From contig CAIKHO010000022.1 of assembly GCA_903827245.1 (NCBI GenBank), positions 1 through 64,000 on the forward strand: a DNA stretch of 64,000 nucleotides, in the 5' to 3' direction. Source of the stretch: an uncultured Opitutia bacterium (GTDB taxonomy: Bacteria; Verrucomicrobiota; Verrucomicrobiia; Opitutales; Opitutaceae). A program made the position numbers and the translations under genes. Below the pieces are notes generated by a model, which was not told the origin of the DNA, made no database searches, and saw only the letters and a program-made list of their open reading frames with translations. Shown here piece by piece: positions 37,430 through 45,349 of this stretch (position 1 is the first letter of the stretch; each line of letters starts with the position of its first letter).

Positions 37430-38314
37430 ATGGTTCTCCGTCTTGCCGCTCTCTTTTGCTGCGCCGCGGCCCTCGTGCGAGGCGGGGCAGATCTCGATCG
37501 GGCCATCGCTCTCTACGAAGCCAAGGAATATCCCGCGGCCCGGGCCACGCTGGAGAAAATCACCGCTGCCGAGCCGGAAAATGCCGCGGCCTGTTATTAC
37601 CTGGGCGAGGTTTTGCTGCTCCGGGGGGACACGCGGGCCCTCGATGAGGCCATCAAGTGGTTGGAAAAGGCCGCCACCCTCGATCCCAGGAATGCCGACT
37701 ATCTCGCCGATTACGGCGGTGCTTCGCTGCAGCTTGCCAGCCGGAACAACTCCTTCACGGCAGCGACCAAGGGCCGCGACGCCATGGAGGCATCGCTCAA
37801 GATCGATCCGGACAACCTCGATGCCCGCCAGGGCTTGATGCAGTTTTACCAGCGGGCTCCCTGGCCGCTCGGCAGCAGTGCCAAGGCCGACGCGCAACTG
37901 GAGGAAATCCGCCGGCGCGATCCCGACCTCGCCACCGCGCTCAGCGTCAACGCCAAGGCCGATGCCAAGGACTATGCCGCCGCATTCCAGTTGTGCGAGG
38001 CCGTGCTCGCGAAGTCCCCCAACAATTACACCGCCCTCTACCAATACGGCCGCACCGCCTCGCTTTCGGGCCAGCAGCTCGATCGCGGCCTGGCCTGCCT
38101 CAAAAAATGCCTCGTCCTTCAGCCCCCCGGGCCGGGCTCGCCGCAGCCGGCCAGCGTCTGGAGCCGCATCGGCGTGATCGAGGAAAAACTCGGCCACGTT
38201 TCGCAGGCCCGCACCGCGTACGAATCGGCCGTCCGACTCGACCCCGGCATCGCGCAGGCCTCCGCGGCCCTCGCGAGGTTGAAGCCGCCGGCGGAAGCCG
38301 GTGGAGCGCGTTGA
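37430..38314 (+). CDS. Exported TPR protein next to the MacAB-type genes
   Basis: The 294-residue protein has a short signal-like N-terminus (about 1-19, MVLRLAALFCCAAALVRGGA) followed by TPR units (AIALYEAKEYPAARATLEKI, YYLGEVLLLRGDTRALDEAI). It begins 58 bases after the permease gene and could be an accessory of that system. Its last residues and stop codon lie inside a repeat half-site (38300-38317), so the natural C-terminus may have been changed by repeat insertion. Confidence 0.75.
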   Translation: MVLRLAALFCCAAALVRGGADLDRAIALYEAKEYPAARATLEKITAAEPENAAACYYLGEVLLLRGDTRALDEAIKWLEKAATLDPRNADYLADYGGASLQLASRNNSFTAATKGRDAMEASLKIDPDNLDARQGLMQFYQRAPWPLGSSAKADAQLEEIRRRDPDLATALSVNAKADAKDYAAAFQLCEAVLAKSPNNYTALYQYGRTASLSGQQLDRGLACLKKCLVLQPPGPGSPQPASVWSRIGVIEEKLGHVSQARTAYESAVRLDPGIAQASAALARLKPPAEAGGAR

Positions 38315-38317
38315 CAC
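38300..38317. repeat. Half-site of the palindromic repeat, type C
   Basis: GGTGGAGCGCGTTGACAC is identical over 18 bases to the deduced left arm of the palindrome inside mpl (49031-49055 read in reverse complement). Here it provides the stop codon of the TPR gene. No matching second arm was found downstream. Confidence 0.6.
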
Positions 38318-38358
38318 GTCCGCCGCTTGCTTTCGCGGCAATGGTACGATCCGAGACT

Positions 38359-38429
38359 GTAGGAGCGGCTTTATGCCGCGATGATGGAATCTTTCGGGCG
38401 AGTCATATCGGCATAAAGCTGCTCCCTTA
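38359..38429. repeat. Palindromic repeat, type B
   Basis: The left arm GTAGGAGCGGCTTTATGCCG (38359-38378) and right arm CGGCATAAAGCTGCTCCCTT (38409-38428) form a near-perfect 20-pair stem with a loop of about 30 bases. It lies in the 194-base gap between the TPR gene and the ABC importer operon. Confidence 0.7.
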
Positions 38430-38508
38430 GCCGGCCCTTGGTAAACGGTATCGCGACCGCTTTCCCCGCTTGCTTCCCCGTGGTCGCTGACTCTCCTTGG
38501 TCTTCTCC

Positions 38509-39276
38509 ATGCCCGCCCCGCCCATCGTCGAGTTCCAAGACGTCGCGAAGCGCTACGGCGGCGGCCCACTGGTCCTTGATCGGATCACGTTCCGCAGCAA
38601 GCCCGGCGACTTCACCAGCATCATCGGGCCGAGCGGCTGCGGCAAATCCACCCTCCTCCGGCTCATTGCCGGGCTCAGTCCGGTCTCGGCTGGCACGCTC
38701 ACCATCGGTGGTGGCACCGCGGAGTCCGCGGCAACCGAACTCGCCTTCGTTTTCCAGGACCCGACCCTGCTGCCCTGGCTGAACGTGGCCGGCAATGTGC
38801 GCCTCCCGCACCGGCTGCGCGGCGTGCCGCAAGCCCAGGGCGCTGCCGCGCAGGAGCAGGCCCTTGCCTTGGTCGGCCTGGCCGGGCACGCCCGGTTCTA
38901 TCCGCGCCAGCTTTCCGGCGGCCAGAAAATGCGCGTCTCGCTCGCCCGCGCCCTCACGCTGTCGCCCAGCATTCTCTTGCTCGACGAGCCGTTCGGCGCG
39001 CTCGACGAAATGACCCGCGAGCGCCTCAACGAGGAACTGCTCGCCATCCGCCAGCAGCAGGCATGGAGCGCGTTCTTCGTCACCCACTCCGTGGCCGAGG
39101 CCGTTTTTCTTTCCACCCGCATCATTGTCCTCGCCCCCCATCCGGGGCGGATCCATGCCGAGGTGACCGTCGACCTGCCTTATCCGCGGACCGCGGAAAC
39201 GCGTTTCACGCGGCGCTACCAGGATCTCGTGACCGACACCTCCCGCCTGCTGCATTCCGTCGCGCCTGCCGCCTGA
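38509..39276 (+). CDS. ABC importer ATPase, NitT/TauT type
   Basis: The 255-residue ATPase has Walker A GPSGCGKSTLLRLIAG (about 39-54), signature LSGGQKMRVSLARAL, Walker B ILLLDEPFGALDE and the FVFQDPTLLPWLNV typical of nitrate/sulfonate/taurine-type importers. The start at 38509 (MPAPPIVEFQDVAKRYG) was chosen; an in-frame TTG lies 12 bases upstream. The permease gene follows after 7 bases and the binding protein after that, a complete importer. Confidence 0.93.
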   Translation: MPAPPIVEFQDVAKRYGGGPLVLDRITFRSKPGDFTSIIGPSGCGKSTLLRLIAGLSPVSAGTLTIGGGTAESAATELAFVFQDPTLLPWLNVAGNVRLPHRLRGVPQAQGAAAQEQALALVGLAGHARFYPRQLSGGQKMRVSLARALTLSPSILLLDEPFGALDEMTRERLNEELLAIRQQQAWSAFFVTHSVAEAVFLSTRIIVLAPHPGRIHAEVTVDLPYPRTAETRFTRRYQDLVTDTSRLLHSVAPAA

Positions 39277-39283
39277 CCTTCCC

Positions 39284-40075
39284 ATGCCCCGCCGTCTCCT
39301 CCAGGTCCTGCTGCCCGCCGCGATCGGCGCCCTGGTGATCGCCCTTTGGTATGGCGTGCACACCTGGCTGACCGAGGACATGCGTTTCCTGCTGCCGGCC
39401 CCCGGCGCCGTCCTCGCCGCCTTCCGCGACCACGGCTCGGAACTGGCCCGCGCGACCCTCAATACAACCGAGGGCGCCCTGCTCGGCTTCATCCTCGCCG
39501 TCGCGATCAGCTTCGCGTTCGCGCTCGGCCTGTCGCTTTCGCCGCTGGTGCGCGTCAGTTTCTATCCCTATCTCATGATTCTCCAGATGACACCCGTCAT
39601 CGTGTTCGCCCCGATCCTGGTCCTCTGGGTCGGCGCCGGGATCAAGAGCGTGGTCGTGATCACCTTCCTGATCTGCTTCTTCCCGCTCGTCGTGAACACC
39701 ACGCAGGGCCTCATCTCGACCGACCGTAACCTCGTTGAGCTCTTCCGCATGTACCGCGCCCGGCGCTTGCAGGAATTGTGGCTGCTGCGAGTCCCGTCGG
39801 CGCTACCGTATTTCTTCACCGGGCTGCGCATCGCGGCCACACTTGCCCCCATCGGCGCGCTCGTGGGCGATTACACCGCCGGCAGTTCGGCCGGGAACGG
39901 CGGCGGCCTCGGCTTTCAAACCATCATCTACAGCAGCCGCGCCCAATATCCTGCGCTCTTCGCCACCGCCATGGTCACCTGCGCCCTTGGCTTCGTGTTC
40001 GTCGCTGTCGTCGTCTCGCTCAGCTGGCTCGTCCTCCGCCACTGGCACGATTCCTATGATCGCGCTGACGGCTAG
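39284..40075 (+). CDS. ABC importer permease, NitT/TauT type
   Basis: The 263-residue protein has about six transmembrane helices and the conserved cytoplasmic loop that couples to the ATPase (near FRMYRARRLQELWLLRVPSA, about 150-169, an EAA-type loop). TGLRIAATLAPIGALVGDYT follows, as in SsuC/ThiX-like permeases. It sits between its ATPase (7 bases upstream) and its binding protein. Confidence 0.92.
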   Translation: MPRRLLQVLLPAAIGALVIALWYGVHTWLTEDMRFLLPAPGAVLAAFRDHGSELARATLNTTEGALLGFILAVAISFAFALGLSLSPLVRVSFYPYLMILQMTPVIVFAPILVLWVGAGIKSVVVITFLICFFPLVVNTTQGLISTDRNLVELFRMYRARRLQELWLLRVPSALPYFFTGLRIAATLAPIGALVGDYTAGSSAGNGGGLGFQTIIYSSRAQYPALFATAMVTCALGFVFVAVVVSLSWLVLRHWHDSYDRADG

Positions 40076-40117
40076 CTACCGAATTCCAAAATGCCACGAT
40101 CCATGCATGCTTTCACC

Positions 40118-41161
40118 ATGAAAACCACCCGTCTCACCCCCGGGCTGTGCTCCGGGATGCTCGCCCTAGCGCTGGGCTTGCTCACCTCAAGCCTGACCGC
40201 GGCCGAGCCGCCCCTCTTCAAGCTCACCGTCCAGCTCGACTGGGTGGCCGAGCCCGAGCACGGCGGGTTCTATCAGGCGCAGGCCCGCGGCTTCTTCACC
40301 CAGGAGGGTCTCGACGTCACCCTCATTCCGGGCGGGCCCAATGCCTTTGTCATGCCCAGTGTCGCCACCGGCAAGGCCGACATCGGCCAGGCCGACAGTA
40401 CCAACACCCTCCTGCAGCAGGCCGAGGGGCTACCCGTGGTCCAGTTCGCCGCCGTCTTCCAGGACGATCCGTCCGGTCTGCTGGTCAATGCCGACAGTCC
40501 CGTGCATTCCTTCGAGGATCTGCAGGGCAAGACCATCATCGCGCGGCCCGAGTGGGCCTTCCTCAAGTTTCTCCAGAAAAAATACCGCCTGGCGGTCAAC
40601 GTCGTCCCTCAGAATTTTTCCGTCGCCGCCTTCCTCGGCAACAAGGAGGCCATCCAGCAGGGCTATTTCATCGCGGAGCCGTATCACATCGTGCAGGCCG
40701 GAGGGAAGATGCCGCGGTTCCTCTCGACATGGGACGCCGGGTTCCGCGCCTACGCCGTGCTCGTCACCAGCCGGAAATTCGCCCGCGAGCATCCCGCCGA
40801 GCTGCGGGCCTTCCTGCGCGCCTACATTCGGGGCTGGAGCGACTACCTCGAGGGCGACCCCACCCCGGCGCACGAGGCCTTGAAGAAGGCCAACCCCGCC
40901 AATACGGATGACTTCATGGCCTTCTCCCGCAAAATGCTCATCGATGAGAAGCTCGTGACCGGCCGCGATCCCAATGGCGGCCGAGGCCAGATCGGCCGGC
41001 TCAGCCGGGAGCGGTTCCAGACCCAGATCGACCAGCTGGAGGACCTCGACATCCTGCCCAAGGGAAAGGTCAGCGTGAAAGATGCAATCACCACGGATTT
41101 CCTGCCCAAGCCGGGATCGGAAGTGCCGCCGCAGGGCAACGACACCACCAGCCGTTTCTAA
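40118..41161 (+). CDS. Periplasmic substrate-binding protein, NMT1/THI5-like
   Basis: The protein has a signal peptide (about 1-27, ending SLTAAEPP) and the NMT1-type binding fold: VQLDWVAEPEHGGFYQAQAR (about 37-56), ATGKADIGQADS and a central IIARPEWAFLKFL. It delivers substrate to the adjacent permease. Family members bind taurine, nitrate, sulfonates, pyrimidines or riboflavin, and this one lacks an evident thiamine-pyrimidine Cys motif. Three in-frame ATGs (40091, 40103, 40118) are possible; the last gives the most typical signal peptide. Confidence 0.87.
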   Translation: MKTTRLTPGLCSGMLALALGLLTSSLTAAEPPLFKLTVQLDWVAEPEHGGFYQAQARGFFTQEGLDVTLIPGGPNAFVMPSVATGKADIGQADSTNTLLQQAEGLPVVQFAAVFQDDPSGLLVNADSPVHSFEDLQGKTIIARPEWAFLKFLQKKYRLAVNVVPQNFSVAAFLGNKEAIQQGYFIAEPYHIVQAGGKMPRFLSTWDAGFRAYAVLVTSRKFAREHPAELRAFLRAYIRGWSDYLEGDPTPAHEALKKANPANTDDFMAFSRKMLIDEKLVTGRDPNGGRGQIGRLSRERFQTQIDQLEDLDILPKGKVSVKDAITTDFLPKPGSEVPPQGNDTTSRF

Positions 41162-41169
41162 GCCCGATC

Positions 41170-42372
41170 GTGACCGCCCAAAACCCATCCGCCCGCGACC
41201 GCTTTCTCGGCCTCCTGCGCGCCAGCGTCGCCGATGGCACGCTGGTCAAGCTCACTTTGGGCAAACACCGTGGCACCGATCCCACGCTGCAGAATCTGTT
41301 TGTGCGTCCGGTGACACTCAAGGCCGGGCCACACCTCAGCCTCGTCTGGCACCACGCCACGCGCGACATCACGAAGAACCATTCCCCTGCCGAGGCGCTC
41401 GCCCTGCTGGAGCCGTTGATCGGCGCGGACTTTCTCGATGCCCATCTTTTTACTCCGGCCCAAACGATCCAGCTCGCCGACACCCCCGGCGGTGCAGCGC
41501 GACTCTCCGTGAAAACCGCCGCGACCGCCCCGGCCCCGCCACCCGCCGGTCACGACCGGGAAAAATCTCACCTGATCGCGGCCGATGCACCGTGGCTTCA
41601 CGCGCTGGGTGTGACCAACGCGCAGGGACGCCCCCGCGAAGGTCAGGCGGCGAAATTCCGCCAGATCAATAAATTTGCCGAGCTCTTCACCCATCTCCTG
41701 TCCGACGCCGGCCTCGATGCCGAGACTCACTCCTCGGCCTCGTCCCTCCGGGTCGTCGACGCCGGCTGCGGCAAAGGTTACCTCACGTTCGCGATCAGCG
41801 CGTTGCTCGGAGAGCGGGCCACGGTGCACGGCATCGAGGCCCGGCCCGAACTGGTGGCGCTTTGCAACGAGGTCGCCGCCGGACACGGCTTCGCCCCGCG
41901 TCTCACCTTCACCGCCGGTACCATCGAGGAAACCTCCCTGGAATCCGTGGATGCCCTCATCGCCCTGCACGCCTGCGACACGGCCACGGACGATGCGCTG
42001 GCCAAGGGTATCGCCGCCGGGGCGCAACTCATCGTCGTCGCCCCCTGCTGCCAGAAGGAACTGCGCGCGCAGCTCACCGCCCCGCCCGTCCTGACTGGAC
42101 CGCTCCGCCACGGGATCTTCCAGGAGCGCCAGGCCGAGTTTGTCACCGACGCGTTGCGTGCGGAGCTGCTCGAATGGTGCGGCTACCGCACCAAGGTCCT
42201 GGAGTTCATCTCCACCGAGCACACCGCCAAGAACCTCATGATTGCCGCCGTCAAGGTCCGCCCTCCAGGCGACGCCGCCGACGCCCGGCGCGTCCGCCAG
42301 CTCGCCGCCTTTTACGGCATCCATACCCAACGCCTCGCCTCTCACCTCGGCTTGAAGCTCGATCCCGCGTGA
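41170..42372 (+). CDS. SAM-dependent methyltransferase, probably RNA-directed
   Basis: The 400-residue protein has an N-terminal domain of about 170 residues and a C-terminal class I methyltransferase domain with VVDAGCGKGYLTFAI (about 196-210), then LIALHACDTATDDALA and VVAPCCQKELR. The HACDTATD...CCxKE combination is found in a family of uncharacterised methyltransferases related to RNA and protein enzymes. The start is GTG at 41170, 8 bases after the ABC binding-protein stop. Its location before the Rsm22-like gene and rimO suggests a translation-related role. Confidence 0.8.
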   Translation: MTAQNPSARDRFLGLLRASVADGTLVKLTLGKHRGTDPTLQNLFVRPVTLKAGPHLSLVWHHATRDITKNHSPAEALALLEPLIGADFLDAHLFTPAQTIQLADTPGGAARLSVKTAATAPAPPPAGHDREKSHLIAADAPWLHALGVTNAQGRPREGQAAKFRQINKFAELFTHLLSDAGLDAETHSSASSLRVVDAGCGKGYLTFAISALLGERATVHGIEARPELVALCNEVAAGHGFAPRLTFTAGTIEETSLESVDALIALHACDTATDDALAKGIAAGAQLIVVAPCCQKELRAQLTAPPVLTGPLRHGIFQERQAEFVTDALRAELLEWCGYRTKVLEFISTEHTAKNLMIAAVKVRPPGDAADARRVRQLAAFYGIHTQRLASHLGLKLDPA

Positions 42373-42426
42373 TCTGCCCCCACTCAAATCTCCGGCACAC
42401 TCCCATTTCCCGCCGGCCCAAGCCTG

Positions 42427-42449
42427 TTTGTAACCCAATAGGTTACAAA
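42427..42449. promoter_or_regulatory. Perfect inverted repeat just upstream of the Rsm22-like gene
   Basis: TTTGTAACC, CAATA, GGTTACAAA form a perfect 9-pair inverted repeat with a 5-base centre. It ends 13 bases before the start codon at 42463. The AT-rich, symmetric form suits a dimeric repressor operator. As RNA it could also hide the start region. It has no counterpart elsewhere in the window. Confidence 0.5.
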
Positions 42450-42462
42450 GGCGTTTGACGCC

Positions 42463-43470
42463 ATGCAGTGGGAAACGCTCGACTGGCCCGCGCTCGACCG
42501 GCTCCGCGCCGGATTTCTGCAGGGCAGCGCGGCCGCCGGGCCTTACTGGCAATCGGAGTCGGACCTCGCGAGCTACGACCTGACCTACGGCGAGCGGATC
42601 GGCTGGAAATGGGACCACGTGCTGCGCGAGCTGCGCCTGCGGGCCTGGCAGCCTGACACGCGGACCGTGTTCGACTGGGGTTGCGGCAGCGGCATTGCAG
42701 CGCGCCGGGTGATCTCGTTTTTCGGGGCGGATCGGTTCGATGCCCTGCACGTCTGGGACCACTCTCCGCTCGCCGCGGATTTTGCCGCGACGGCCGCCAG
42801 CCGGGCCTTCCCCCGGCTGCAAGTCGGCCAGGCCACGCCAGGCTTTCTGCACGGGGACGATCCCATCGGCCTGCTCATCATCAGCCATGTGCTCAACGAA
42901 CTGGACTCCGCGTCGCTGGCCAGCCTGCAAATGCTCATCGCCCGCTCCCGCGCCGTGCTCTGGGTTGAGCCCGGCACGCGTGATGTCAGCCGCCAGCTGG
43001 GCGCCCTGCGCGAGGACCTGCACAGCGACTTTCGCGTCGTTGCGCCCTGCACCCATCAAAACGCCTGCCCCATTCTGGCGCCCGGCAATGAGCGCGACTG
43101 GTGCCACCACTTCGCGCCTCCGCCGTCCGAGATTTTCGCCAATCCCGACTGGGTGAAATTCGGCCAGCGCGCCGGCATCGATCTGCGCAGCCTGCCCTAT
43201 TGCTTCCTCGCGCTGGAAAAAGCCCGCGACACGGCCGAGGCCAGCGCAGCCAGCCCCACCGGACTTTCGCGGATCATCGGCCGGCCCGAACACTTCAAGC
43301 CCTACGCGCGTTTCCTCAATTGCGACGCCACCGGCCTCGCCGAGCTCACCCTGCCGAAGCGCGCGGATCCCGCGCTGTTCAAGGAACTCGACCGCACCAA
43401 GGCTCCGCTGGTCTACCGCTGGCGGCGCGACGGCGACAAGGTTCTGGGCGGAGAAGCGGTTCAAGGCTGA
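42463..43470 (+). CDS. Rsm22-like small-subunit ribosomal methyltransferase-family protein
   Basis: The 335-residue protein has a SAM-binding motif VFDWGCGSGIAARRV (about 69-83) and ISHVLNELD. It also has the Cys/His motif of the Rsm22 family, PCTHQNACPI followed by DWCHHF (about 191-214). Rsm22 (METTL17 in mitochondria) is needed for small-ribosomal-subunit assembly and is thought to bind a metal cluster through these cysteines. Neighbours rimO and a tiny basic protein support a ribosome link. The gene is preceded by a perfect inverted repeat. Confidence 0.85.
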   Translation: MQWETLDWPALDRLRAGFLQGSAAAGPYWQSESDLASYDLTYGERIGWKWDHVLRELRLRAWQPDTRTVFDWGCGSGIAARRVISFFGADRFDALHVWDHSPLAADFAATAASRAFPRLQVGQATPGFLHGDDPIGLLIISHVLNELDSASLASLQMLIARSRAVLWVEPGTRDVSRQLGALREDLHSDFRVVAPCTHQNACPILAPGNERDWCHHFAPPPSEIFANPDWVKFGQRAGIDLRSLPYCFLALEKARDTAEASAASPTGLSRIIGRPEHFKPYARFLNCDATGLAELTLPKRADPALFKELDRTKAPLVYRWRRDGDKVLGGEAVQG

Positions 43471-43482
43471 ACCAGGCCAACC

Positions 43483-43585
43483 GGTAGGGCGGCGACTCCA
43501 TCCCTGTCCATCCGTCGGCTTGGCAAAGGTGGATCGCCGCCGGGAACGTCCTTGTGCCCGGCGCGGAACGGAGTGGCGCCCTACC
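43483..43585. repeat. Palindromic repeat, type E
   Basis: GGTAGGGCGGCGACTCCATC (43483-43502) and the inverted GAACGGAGTGGCGCCCTACC (43566-43585) pair with a few mismatches. The roughly 60-base loop contains further GC-rich inverted sequence. It lies just after the Rsm22-like gene. Confidence 0.55.
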
Positions 43586-43626
43586 ACCCTGCATTTTTCA
43601 AAATCCGTCCAGCACCCCGCCAGCGC

Positions 43627-43660
43627 GGCGCTTGACTCGCCCGTGGCGCTATGAAATATC
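43627..43660 (+). promoter_or_regulatory. Candidate promoter of the small basic protein gene
   Basis: TTGACT (43632-43637) inside GGCGCTTGACTCGCC is nearly identical to the sequence before rpmF (10001-10015). A weak -10 (AAATAT or AATATC) lies 16-17 bases on. It would put the transcript start just before the ATG at 43684, which argues against the earlier in-frame ATG at 43651. Confidence 0.35.
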
Positions 43661-43683
43661 GCACCTTCACACTTCCAAACACC

Positions 43684-43782
43684 ATGGGCCAACAACTCAA
43701 CAAGTACATCAAACGCAAACGCCGGGCCGCTTACCTCAAGCGCAAGAAGGCCAAGGCCAAGCTCGCCGCGAAGAAGAAGTAA
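43684..43782 (+). CDS. 32-residue highly basic protein, possibly ribosome-associated
   Basis: The frame MGQQLNKYIKRKRRAAYLKR followed by KKAKAKLAAKKK encodes 32 residues, of which 15 are Lys or Arg. An in-frame ATG at 43651 would give 43 residues. It has its own promoter-like sequence and a strong terminator directly after it, which is good evidence that it is a real independent gene. The composition resembles small ribosomal proteins, and its neighbours (Rsm22-like, rimO) act on the small subunit. It was not matched to a named ribosomal protein family, so its function is open. Confidence 0.7.
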   Translation: MGQQLNKYIKRKRRAAYLKRKKAKAKLAAKKK

Positions 43783-43810
43783 GGCCGGCCTCCAGCCCTG
43801 CGTCACGCCT

Positions 43811-43840
43811 GCGGCGGTCTTTGACCGCCGCTTTTGTTTT
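43811..43840 (+). terminator. Rho-independent terminator after the small basic protein gene
   Basis: GCGGCGGTC, TTT, GACCGCCGC form a perfect 9-pair stem followed by TTTTGTTTT. It lies 28 bases after the stop codon at 43782 and ends 14 bases before rimO, so rimO either has its own promoter downstream or depends on read-through. Confidence 0.85.
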
Positions 43841-43854
43841 CGCCCGCCCCCCGC

Positions 43855-45270
43855 ATGATCACCGTCAGTCTCATCTCCCTCGGCTGCGCCAAGAATCTCG
43901 TCGATAGCGAGATCATGGTCGGACACCTGCACCAAGCCGGCATGCGTGTCATTCCCGAGGCGGAGAAGGCTGATGTCGTGATCGTCAACACCTGCTCCTT
44001 CATCGATTCCTCCAAGGAGGAGTCCATCGGCCACATCCTCGAGGTCCACCAGCACCGCGGCATGACCAAGCGCCGCAAGGAACAGAAGCTGATCGTCGCC
44101 GGGTGCATGTCGCAGCGTTTCTCCAAGGACCTGTCCTCGTCGCTGGCCGACGAGGTCGATGCCTTCATCGGCCTCGACCAGATTACCCGGGTTGTGCCGA
44201 TCATCGAGGGACTGTACGAGAAGGAACGCGGGAAGAAGGACGCGCCGGTCACCTTCGTCACCGCACGTTCCACCTTCATCCCCGATTTCGACACACCGCG
44301 CTTCCGCCTCACGCCACGGCATTTTGCCTATGTGAAGATCGCCGAGGGCTGCAACCATCCCTGCACGTTCTGCATCATCCCGCAGATCCGCGGCCGTCAC
44401 CGCAGCCGCACCGTGGCGAGCGTCGTCGCCGAGGCACGCCAGCTGGTCAAGGAGGGCGTCCGCGAGCTCAACCTGATTTCGCAGGACACCACGTTCTTCG
44501 GCATGGACACCTGGGATGAACGCCCGAACCCGCGCACGCCCGTGGATTCCTCCCGCGGCACCGCTCTCACCACCCTTCTGCGCGAGCTCAACGCCATCGA
44601 GGGCGATTTCTGGATCCGCCTGCTTTACACTCATCCGGCGCACTGGAGCGACGAGCTCATCCGGACGATCGCCGAGTGCCCGAAGGTCGCCCGGTACATC
44701 GACATCCCGCTCCAGCACATCAGCGACCACATGCTGACCGTGATGCAGCGCGAGACGTCCTCCGCCTACATCCGCGACCTCATCCGGCGCATCCGGGCCG
44801 GCATTCCCGGCATCGCGGTCCGCACCACCTTCATCGTCGGCTTTCCCGGCGAGACCGAGGCCGATGTCGATGAGCTGTGCGAATTCATCCGCGAGACCAA
44901 GTTCGAACGCCTCGGCGTCTTCCGTTACTCTCAGGAGGAAGGCACGCGCGGTGCGAAAATGGACGGACAGATTCCGCCGAAGGTGAAGGAAGCCCGCTGG
45001 CACCGCCTCATGGCCCTCCAGAAAGAAATCGCCGGCACGGTCAGCAAGGGCCAGGTCGGCCGCGCCCTCAAGGTACTCGTCGAGGAACCCGGTGTCGCCC
45101 GGGGCGAGGCGGATGCGCCCGATATCGACGGCCGCGTTTATGTCCCCCGCGGTCTGCCCGTCGGCGAATTCGTCGAGGTCGGAATCACTGGGTTTCAGGA
45201 CTACGACCTGCTGGCGCTGCCGAAGGGCGAACGCCCGGCCGCGTTCAAGGTCGCGAAGCAGGCGCAGTGA
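43855..45270 (+). CDS. rimO: Ribosomal protein S12 methylthiotransferase
   Basis: RimO adds a methylthio group to an aspartate of ribosomal protein uS12. The 471-residue radical-SAM enzyme has N-terminal cluster cysteines Cys11, Cys47 and Cys84, the radical-SAM motif CNHPCTFC (Cys166, 170, 173), IPQIRGRHRSR, and a C-terminal TRAM domain (about 400-465). The ISLGCAKNLVDSE start distinguishes RimO from MiaB. The ATG at 43855 was used. A type A repeat follows its stop codon. Confidence 0.95.
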   Translation: MITVSLISLGCAKNLVDSEIMVGHLHQAGMRVIPEAEKADVVIVNTCSFIDSSKEESIGHILEVHQHRGMTKRRKEQKLIVAGCMSQRFSKDLSSSLADEVDAFIGLDQITRVVPIIEGLYEKERGKKDAPVTFVTARSTFIPDFDTPRFRLTPRHFAYVKIAEGCNHPCTFCIIPQIRGRHRSRTVASVVAEARQLVKEGVRELNLISQDTTFFGMDTWDERPNPRTPVDSSRGTALTTLLRELNAIEGDFWIRLLYTHPAHWSDELIRTIAECPKVARYIDIPLQHISDHMLTVMQRETSSAYIRDLIRRIRAGIPGIAVRTTFIVGFPGETEADVDELCEFIRETKFERLGVFRYSQEEGTRGAKMDGQIPPKVKEARWHRLMALQKEIAGTVSKGQVGRALKVLVEEPGVARGEADAPDIDGRVYVPRGLPVGEFVEVGITGFQDYDLLALPKGERPAAFKVAKQAQ

Positions 45271-45280
45271 TCTCTTCCCA

Positions 45281-45342
45281 TGTAGGGACGTTCCTTGCGG
45301 ACGCCCGGGATCGGAAGGGAGTCGTCAAGCAACGCCCCTACG
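45281..45342. repeat. Dispersed palindromic repeat, type A, copy 4
   Basis: The left arm TGTAGGGACGTTCCTTGCGG, followed by ACGCCCGG, is well conserved. The right arm is shortened to CAACGCCCCTACG. It fills the gap between the convergent rimO and pseudoprotease genes. Confidence 0.75.
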
Positions 45343-45349
45343 TCGGAAA

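Noticed and set aside
38315-38508. Possible TPP riboswitch before the ABC importer
   Set aside because: None of the conserved TPP-aptamer sequences was seen. The gap is filled by palindrome type B.
41158-45003. A 1281-codon open frame on the minus strand
   Set aside because: It lies antisense to the methyltransferase, Rsm22-like, small-protein and rimO genes, which have clear family motifs. Its composition is that of a GC-rich shadow frame with no domain.
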